Assembly: GCA_905178155.1 (NCBI GenBank)
Contig: CAJINV010000010.1
Coordinates: 3,802,587 to 3,866,586 of the forward strand
DNA length: 64,000 nt
Reading direction: 5' to 3'
Source: Amoebophrya sp. A120
Lineage: Eukaryota > Sar > Dinophyceae > Syndiniales > Amoebophryaceae
Part shown: positions 22,586-32,300 of the stretch, piece by piece
How the letters are laid out: each line of letters starts with the position of its first letter
Position numbering within the stretch: position 1 is the stretch's first letter
The notes under the pieces: model-generated
Told to the model about the DNA's origin: nothing
Seen by the model: the letters and a program-made list of their open reading frames with translations, nothing else
Databases searched by the model: none
Program-made: the position numbers and the translations under genes

Positions 22586-23137
22586 ATGGACCACTCTGTG
22601 CAGGCAGAAGCGACCTCGTTCTCGGCTGCTGCAGCCTGTGAAAGAGTAAAAATATCAGAGGGTTTAATGTTTGCTGCAGATCCATCTGCAAATAAAAACC
22701 CGAGCTGCAGCCAAGATATTAATCATCTGCGGGGTCGCGCCGTCCTGCCACCTCCAGCTTCTACAGGTCGTGGCTCAAGAACACAGTTGCCCTCAACACA
22801 CCTGTTTTGCAGCACGACTACCTCCTGGGCTGCGGAAAAAGTGCAGAAGCAGGTGACAGAGGATTTAGCGAAGCACAGCCTGATTCCCGTAAAGCCCCGG
22901 TTTCTCAGTCTAGCGCTGTTCGTCGGCTGTTTTTTCCTCACGAGTGTTTTGGAGTACTTGTTTTATCACCAGCTGCATTTTATTCCGGAGGAACAGGAGC
23001 ACCAACATCAACGGAGCGACCAGCTGACAGCGGCGACTGGAGGAACAACATCGAGCGTAGAGGGACTAAGAGAGGGCGGCGCTGGTCGTGCAGCTTCTGA
23101 AGATGCACAAGAAGATTTACGTCACGAAAATCGTTGA
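22586..23137 (+). CDS. Small protein with one transmembrane segment
   Basis: The ATG at 22586 follows an in-frame stop at 22493-22495, with open sequence between. The 183-residue product has a Ser/Ala/Gln-rich N-terminal half, a helix (AEKVQKQVTEDLAKHSLIPV) and one hydrophobic segment at about residues 105-131, then a Gln/acid-rich tail. After the TGA at 23135-23137 the same frame continues for 27 codons (YWYYDLKNNQAVAKDKKPRA, then NQYF) to TGA 23219-23221. That tail looks protein-like, so a short intron or a sequence error may hide the true C-terminus. Family not recognised. Confidence 0.5.
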   Translation: MDHSVQAEATSFSAAAACERVKISEGLMFAADPSANKNPSCSQDINHLRGRAVLPPPASTGRGSRTQLPSTHLFCSTTTSWAAEKVQKQVTEDLAKHSLIPVKPRFLSLALFVGCFFLTSVLEYLFYHQLHFIPEEQEHQHQRSDQLTAATGGTTSSVEGLREGGAGRAASEDAQEDLRHENR

Positions 23138-23352
23138 TCAAGGTTGTACTGGTACTACGACTTGAAGAATAATCAAGCAGTTGCAAAGGATAAGAAGCCG
23201 CGGGCGAACCAGTACTTCTGAAACGAGTTATCTTCTGGTGCCATTTTGATTTTTATCCGCCGGGCCATCTCCATCATCTTCTTGTTCTTCCAGTGATACC
23301 TCCATAGTTGAAGTACTTGCACACCGAACCACGCTCGAAGTGAGTACTTAAT

Positions 23353-26300
23353 ATGGGCGCGTGGCAGTCCTCCCGAATAGTAAACAACTCATTCATTCCT
23401 TCGAACGGGGAACAAGCCAGAGCAGAGACAGAGTCAACGCAAAATCGTCGCGAGGACGAGAAGAACCAGTCTTACTTATCCTGAGGAAAAACGTACCCAC
23501 ACCAGAGTCAGGATGGGGATTTTGCAACACAAACCTAGGAGTTTTGGGAGTCACGCATGACAAGTTGCAGACTGTAGTGTAGTGCAGCTTAGCAAGGGAA
23601 GCCGCATAACAAATCCGTCTCCTTATCCTGTTTACAGCATTACAAGTTCCAAAACACGATGGGCAATGTCTCTCATGGGGATGCGCATTACAAATGCTCT
23701 TGTGCTTGCAAATCTGCATGACAACTCTGGGGTGGGGATGTTTCTACATATGATATTACTGCACGACCTACACGGATGAAGCCGCGGCGAGAGGAACTTC
23801 CGCCCAGAGCGCACCTGCACAGCAGACAGATGAAGATGGTCAGCATGATGAAAAACAACAAGCGCATCATCTGCAGTTTCAAGATCAACAGGCGAGGAAA
23901 AACTGCTATTCCTGCAAGGAGTCCTCGCAGCTACTCCTGCATAAGAAAAGTGATGGTGCGACGACGAGAAGATCTACTTCCACCGCAGAAGAAATTCATT
24001 TTCCGTCGCAAATACCAACAGCACACGCACAGAAGCAGAACAAGAAAAGCAAAATCACGATGGAGCAACAAGGCAGCCGGAACGTCGAGACCAGTTCTCG
24101 CAACTTCAATGCTGTTGAAGCAGGCGGCACCGTCAGCCTTACCGGCAGACCTACAAACTGTTCAAACTCTCAGAAGTCCCATGTCGAGTTGTGCACAACA
24201 AGAAGGTCCACCGGATGTAGGACAGCTAGCGACGTCGTTTCTTCATCATCATCGCCGCCGCAGAAGAAAAGGAGAATCAGTTGCGAGGAGGTGGAGGCAG
24301 CACGCAGTGGTACGGCATCTGCGGCGGGATCCAAAAGAACGACCGCTAGTACTACCCATGCTCTTGCCAGGCCAAGCTTTATGCGTGACGAGGACCTCCA
24401 CTTGCATCAAAAACACGACGACGAGAAGTTCTCCTCGCACAGAGAAAAAACAGCGTCGAAGCGAAATTTCGGAAGTACTACATCATGCGAAAATAACTGC
24501 AGCAAGAATCACGTCGAGACCACGTGTTATTTTCTTCTCGGAGCAGCTCCTGCAAATGATGAAGATCAAAATTACGACTGCGAAGATGAGGAAAGTGAGT
24601 GCCGCGGAGACGTCGTTGATCACGATCTTGTATCCTGTGCAAAAGTATCGTACTCGTACTAATCGCAGTCATGCAAGACAAATTTTTTTGTCAAACTAAA
24701 TCAGCATGAGAAATTCCATTTGTCATGCTGAGCTAATTTGTATTGCAATACTACGAGTACGATACTTTTGCAGTTCATATCTTGCCTACGAAGCAGACGC
24801 AGAGGGAGACGAGGCCGCGGGGGCAGAGGAAGAGGTAACAAGTACAACATTCATCGCTTCTTTTTCTGTTTAAGTAAAGTATTTATTGGAGGCATAGTGA
24901 TCTGCTTATGCGTTGAGAGGGAAAGAACGGAAGAAGCTGGGAGAAAGATGAAATTTGTAGACCTATTTTTTATATTTTCCAACAAGCAACTTTGCATAAA
25001 GTTACGAAATTTTGTGAAAACTTTCGTTTCGCTAAGCGTCAGAGTTTATCATGTCAAGATCCTGAGCGCTAATTCTAATTGAATGTATGATTGACCCTTG
25101 CCTTCAATTCTTGAGGTCCATCTCCATGTGGATCCGACAAACCAGATCCCATCAGGCACAGAAGAAAGAGATCACACGCAAAAAAATTTCGAACTTGCAG
25201 CACTGCAAAGATCCGAAAATCTTTCGCTCGGAATCACGAAGAGATCACGCTCCCAATGCCCTTCAGATCCGATGTTATTTTCCTAAAAGATCATCATGTT
25301 CATTTGATCCGGAGGTTTTTTGCAAGTACTTTCTACTTTTTCTGACTTTATTCAACTCTCCAGGCGAAGTGAAAAATCAAAATGTGGTAGGCCGCAGGCA
25401 ATAGTTTCTAAGGCTGGCAATCAGTTCGCTGTTTCAGTGGGTTGGAATTTTGTTCGGTGGAATTTCAGGCACACATTGAAATAGGGCCTATGTATGTTGA
25501 AGAAGTCGTGTACGATAGTGCAAATAGTACCGCAACCGCTGGAGTGCTGCTGTTCGCGTTGTTTTCAGTGTAGTACTTTCTGTGTAACCATAGACCACTC
25601 TGCGACAACACAAAAATAAGAACGAAAACGAATTAGAAGTAGAACCTGCATTTATCTATTCCTTCAGCAGTGATGTATCGTATGACAAAGTGCAGCCGAG
25701 TTTGAAAAAAGAAAAAGAAAAACTTATCTCCAGGACGAAAGCTCCGCAGCAGAGGACGACTCAATTATATCCTCCGAAGACGACGATAGTAGTTCCTCCG
25801 ACAGCTGCAAGAATACCTTTCACCGCCCTGTGATCATCGACGAGATAGCTTCCGGAAAAAAACAAGTTGACCACCAGCAGAACAACGCGAACAAGTACAC
25901 ACCGAAGACACCGTCTTCCTGCGCCAGCTACAAATCCTTTTCCTTTTCCTCCCCAATTTCCAGCATGGTATCCGAAGCCGGCCGCGTCGCCAACGCGGTG
26001 TCTTCGATAGTCAGGAAGCGCCAGTTGTCGGTTTCCAGCCATTCCTCCCAAAAAAGCTCGTCCAGTGGACGAGCTGCTGTGTCTACTCAACAACAGCAAC
26101 TACGTGGTCATAATATTGCAGCGAGAAAGATGAACGGGGAGAACAAACTTCTTCTACACGACAAGCAGCAGCATCCGAGAAGTTGTAGCTCTCTTCTGCT
26201 CCCCCAGAATGGAACGAGCGACGCCGGAAAGGAAAACAAGAGGGCGAAGAAAAAAAAGAACCGGCTCGTGTCAAGAATAAAAGCAACATCGAGCGGAGGT

Positions 26301-29300
26301 TTCAGCGGGGATCATCATGGGGAAGAAGGGAACGACGTCGAGATGGCAGCAGTTGGTGTATCAGGGCCGGATAGTACGGGTGAGCTGCAACCTCCGAGGT
26401 CTAGTACAACTGCAGGAGCTTCCGACAAGGCCGCAGAAGCCGTGGTTGTGGCAGCTGATCATGTTGTCAACAGGCAACTACAACATCATCAAAATCAGAC
26501 CGTAGTTCATACACCTGACGAGGCAGCAACAGGAATAAAGAAGGGTAAAAAGAGGAATAAGAAAAAGAACAAGAATATTAAATGTGGAGCAGGATCACAG
26601 CCGGGGAACGGAGCAAGTTCTGCTAGCGAAGATGAACATGCTCTTGACCTTATCCTGAGTAAAAACGTCCCCACACCAGAGTCAGGATGGGGATTTTGCA
26701 ACACAAACCTAGGAGTTTTGTGAGTCACGCATGACAAGTTGCACTCCGCAATGTAGTGCAGGTTAGCAAGGAAAGCCGCATTACAAATCCACCTGCTTAT
26801 CCTGGTTACAGCATTACAAATGCCAAAACACGACTAGAAACGCCTCTCATGTCGATGCGCATTACAAATGTTCCTGTCATTGCAAATCTGCATCACAACT
26901 CTGGGGTGGGGACGTTTTTACAAATGATAGACCTCCATGCTGCTGCTTCATATCAATTGCAAATATGTCTGGGTCTGGAAGGCGGCAACTTGTCATGGTA
27001 AATCTGAAGCATGCAAAAATCTGTGTTGCATGAGAGCCAAAAGCAGTCCACTTTTGCCCAAGTTGGAACGAAGTTTCTCATGCAGGATAGGCATGGCAGA
27101 GACCTCGCAGAGTCTGTCATGCTAAGTCCCGCATTCCAGACCTCATGGATCATGGAAAATCTGCATGACAAGTTTACTCTTTTCCAGACCCAGACATTTT
27201 TGCAATCCATACTTCAAAAGTAGCCGGTATTTCAGCTATGTTGAAGACCGCACCATCCTGTTCCCAGCTCTTACAAGAACTACACCCGAAATCTGCGGTT
27301 GATGAATCGAAAATACCTCTTCTCGATGAGGAACTCACCCAGTTCGGCGAGCGCGATACGAGCTACATGGAAGAAGTGATTTCCGAGCTGGAAGGTCATG
27401 TTGGGGAGGCAGAAAAAGAAATAAATGCAGAGGACCACCTGGTCCAAGCGCATCAGCAGCAGCCACGCGTGCTCCTTCCCCTTTCCTCCAAGAAAAAAAG
27501 GAGAAAAAGTGCAACTAGTACGCTAGACCACGAAGCAGGAGGGGAAACTGGAAAGAAGGAAGATGGGTCCTCGTTGTACACAACAGCTTCTAGTAGTACG
27601 ACTTCCGCTGGTAGTGCATCAACACCAGTCAACATAAGTGCACCATCAAATTCAAGTCCTCGGGTGATGAACGTAATAAACGAGCAAAAATCTTCGTCAG
27701 CACCTTCTTGTGCAACTACAACGGCAAGAACGGGGGAAAATTATAACTGTGCGACATCAAATACAAATTCAAATTCGAGCAAAAATAACCTCTTCAATCT
27801 GGGTCAAGAGAAAGAAGACAGCACCAGTTCCTCCACCGCGTCCACTTCTACCAGCCACGACGGCGGTCTAAATCAGCAGGATCTAGTACGACCCCACACT
27901 CACGACTTCCACGCGCAGAGGACCAACACCAGTGAACAGAGTCGTGAAAAGAACTCCAGTTGTTCACCTGCACATGGGACTGAAAACACAGAAGTGGGAG
28001 CAGGAGCACTTGGACTGGAACAAGCAAAAACGTCAAACAAAAATCCTTCGGCTCTGGTCGACGTGTCCTCCATCTCGCAAACCGCAAAAAACGTCGTCGG
28101 CTCTTTGTTGTCACCCGCTTTGACGCGGTGGTTGCAGCTTCGGGCTCCTTCAGACATCGTGGTCGGGCAGAATACTAAAACTGGTGCACCAGGGGCAGGA
28201 TCAAATTCACCTAGCGCGGCCGGGCAGCAACAGCAAGAGAAAGCGGCCGCTGGTCATTCCTCCTCCTCGACGGTTGTATCGAGCGCAACGCCAGATGCAA
28301 GTGCAGGGAAAACGGCACAGAGGACACCTACAGACACAATGACTTCAACTGACGCAGCACAGGACCAGGAGCGCAGCGCCGCGGCGAAGCCCGTTGAAAT
28401 AAGGACGAGCGCGCAAACTGCAAGCGCGAACAAGAGGGAACAGGAAGTAGCGGCGCCACAGATGGAAGTAGTTGCAGCACCTGCTAGTCCGGCCTTAGTC
28501 CTTCAACAAGAACCTCATGCTGTCAATAGTACAACCAAAACGACGACACTACACGAGAACAAGCAGCTGTTGAACAAGCAGAAAGTTTTGCGGCAGATCG
28601 GCGACTTCCCGCTACCGAAGGAGAGGTACAAAAAGTCCCCGAAGTGCAAGGTATCAACTGCAAAAATGTCTGGGTTTGGAAGAGTGGAACTTGTCATGCT
28701 GTTTTTGGACTCTAAAAAAATTTGTATTTCATGACCAGCAAGAGGAGTCAGTTCTTGGCACGCCTTGAGGGCATTTGTCATGCGTAATTAGCATCAAGAC
28801 GCTCTCAAAAAATCTGTGACGCTAGCACCAGCATCTGCATCACAGACCTGACGGGTCATGCAAAATGTGCATGACAAGCCCCGACTCTTCCATTTTTGCA
28901 CTTGATACAAGGAGTTCGTGGACAATTTCTTGCGGAAGCTCTATGGAAGCGTCAGGTTTGAAATCGTCAAAGTTGAAATAGTTTGTGATGCATAAAATGC
29001 AACCCACAAGATGCCTCTCTTGCAGAGTAGGCAAAAGCGGCAGATTGTAAGCCTGTTGAGGGGTAGAAATCGAGCTGCTACAGTAGCATGACAAAAGGCG
29101 TCTTTCTTACCGAAACAGCATTACAAACTGGATTTCGACTCTACTTAAATTTCTCATGCGCCACTTGAAATCTGGGTTACAACTTTCATCCATTTCATGC
29201 ATGACAAATCATTTCAACTTTGTCGATTTCAAACCTGACACTTCCATAAGCTCCTGAGCAACATCGGGAAGCCGTACAATTTGACGATGAAGCTCGGCAC

Positions 29301-32300
29301 GCAGCAGGACATCGTCCAGTTGCTAAAGTACGCCCACATGATATCCTAAGCAAACACGTCCCCACCCCAGAAGCAAGATGGGAAATCTGCTAGACAAATC
29401 CACCAGTTTTGGCTGTTGCGCATGACAAAACGGGTCTTGTAGTGTACTGCGTGATCCTGTGTAGTTGTACTAGCTAGCTCCGCAGCATCACAGAACTAGC
29501 CTACTGTGCTGATTCAAGCATCACAAAATCCAGAACACGACTACAAAATGCTTCTCATGTTGGGGCTCCGCATGAGAAACATTTTAAGCAGGCAGTTTTG
29601 CATGACACCTAATGGGATGTGAGGACGTTTTTACACAGGATACATGATCGTGCAGGACCAGCCCATGTTTTTGGAGCTGGAGGCGCCGATCAACATCGTG
29701 GGGGACATTCACGGGCAGTACCAGGACTTGATTCAGCACTTTATCAACAATGGGTTCCCCCCCACCGCGAACTACTTGTTATCCTGTGCAAAAGTATTGT
29801 ACTCGTAGTGATCGCAGTCATGCATTACAAATCTCGTTCCCAAGGCAAATCAGCGCGACAAATTCCATTTGTCATTCTGAGCTAATTTGTATTGCAATAC
29901 TACGAGTACGATACTTTTGCAGTTCATACGTGTTTTTGGGCGACTACGTGGATCGCGGGCAGCAGTCGCTGGAAACGATGTGCCTACTATGGATTGCAAA
30001 TATGTCTGGGTCTGGGAGAAGGCAAACTTGTGATGCGCATTCCAGAACACAGAAAAATCTCTCATGCATAGGTAGCAAAAGCTGCCCGCTTTCTGTCACC
30101 AAAATGGGGGATTTGTCACGCGGATTCGGCATTGCGGAAGCTTCTCGAAACCTGTGATGCCAGGGCTTCCATGCCAGACCTTCTGTGTCATGCAAAAACA
30201 GCATGACTCTTCCAGACCCAGACATTTTTGCATTTGATACCTACTGATGTGCTACAAAATCAAGTACCCGGAAAACTTCTTCATTCTGCGCGGGAACCAC
30301 GAGTGCGCCTACATCTCGAAGCTTTACGGTACTGGTCATTCTTTGTTTATGTAGTGCAAAAGTATCGTACTTGTATAGATGCATTACAAATTTGTTCCTC
30401 AGCATGAGAAATAAAATTTGTAATACTGATCTACCTCAACGAAAAGATTTGTTGCGATGCGATGAAACAAATGCAATACGAGTACGATGAAACAAAAGCC
30501 ACATTCACTGAATCTATCAGGTTTCCACGACGAGTGCAAGCGGAAGTACAGCGTGAAGCTCTGGCGCGAATTCACGCAGTTTTTCAAGTGGCTTCCCGTC
30601 GCGGCGACCGTGGGCGAAAAGATTTTCTGCGCGCACTATGCAAGAAAAAAACTGTGTAAGTGTAACTTTGTACTAATGCAGAACATGCAACAGAGTTACA
30701 CCTGTCATGCCAAACAACAACGAAGTCCTCTTTTCATGTGTGTTTTCCCTTACAAGCAACGCATGACAGGTTGTCGCTGTCATGTAGAGCAGCAAATTTG
30801 TGATGCTGCCAACCAAGGAAAGTTATGTTACACTAACACAGTTTTTTTCTTGCATACGCACGGAGGCTTGTCCACCGAGATGTTCACCGCGAAAGACCAC
30901 GTGAATGTCCCGGGAAACGACTCGGACGAGGACGATTTGTCGAACCTCAGCGACGAAGATTCGGATAGCAGCTTACGCATTGCAAAAGTATCGTACTACT
31001 TAGTATCTATAAATTGCAATACAAATTTCCTTAGCATGAGAAATCTGTAATGCAGATTTACCTCAAGAAAAAGATTTGTAAAAATGCATGACTCCGATTA
31101 ATTGTACGAGTCCGGTACTACTTTTGCACAGGATACAGGTCCCTCTCCGTGGATTTGGACGCCTCGGAGGCTGCGGGAAAGAACATGAACCACGCGGCAA
31201 AAAAGGAAGAAAAGAGGCAGGAATTGCTTTTAGCGGAAAAGGCCGCGGAAAATGCGGAGAAATTGAAGATGAAAAGCATGAAGAGACATCAAGTTGGCAC
31301 GACGACAGTAGTATCTGGAAATTCAAAGACGGAAATAGAGAGCGCAGCCGTCTGGCCGAGTTCCCCCGTGTCCCCGTTGCCGCAAACCAATGCCGCAGAC
31401 TCATCCCCTTCTGCCGGTGGATCTTCCGGGGCAGGAGCATCCTCTTCCTCTTCTCAAGGTTCTTCCGCTGGCGAGGAATTGAATGGAGATAGTACAGCCG
31501 GCAAAAAACGACCCACAAAGGCTGAGAAGAAGCGCAAGAAGATATCCTCCGTAAAAACATCCTCACACCAGAGTCAAGATGGTGATTTTGCAACACAAAC
31601 CTAGAACTTTTGAGGGTCACGCATCACAAATTGCAGTCCGTAGTGTAGTACAGGTTCGCAAGGCCAGCTGCATTAGAAATCCATCTGCTCATCCTGTTTA
31701 CAGCATTACAAATTCCAAAACACCACTAAAAATGCCTCTCCTGGCGATGCGCATTACAAATGTTCCTGTCATTGCAAATCTGCATGACAACTCTGGTGTG
31801 GGGACGTTTTTACTCAGGATAGAAGAAGCTTGCGGGAAAGCAGTTGGTGCAGCACGTCGCCGAATTGTTGATGGAAGACGAGTATCAATTGGAAATATGT
31901 CTGGGTCTGGAAGAATGCAGACTTGTCATGCATATTTTCCATGCCCCATGAGGTCTGCAATGCAGGACCTAGCATGACAGATTCTGCGAAGTCTCTATCA
32001 TGCCTATCCTGCACGAGAAATTTCCGCTCATGTTGATCAAAAATAAAAGGACAGCTTTTGGTGATCACGCAATACAGATGCTTGCGTGACCCACGGGACG
32101 CATCACAAGTTCCACTTTTCCAGACCCAGAAACTTTTGCGATGCATAACGAGCAGAGGAGACTGATGAGAGCAGCTTCACCTGCTGTTGATGCTGGGCCT
32201 TTATCTTATCCAGACGGCGGCGGGGTGAATATTAAATCTACTCCCTCGACGTCGGAAGAAGTAGGAGGGACGACGCGAACAGCAATAGCCGACGAAGATG

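Noticed and set aside
23135-23221. UGA recoding (selenocysteine or reassigned stop)
   Set aside because: TGA ends other genes in this window (the IQ gene), and no supporting RNA element was recognised.
23776-24699. Open frame of 307 codons rich in Arg and Lys
   Set aside because: It is an out-of-frame shadow; the frame continuing through the 24631 introner into the acidic exon is the supported one.
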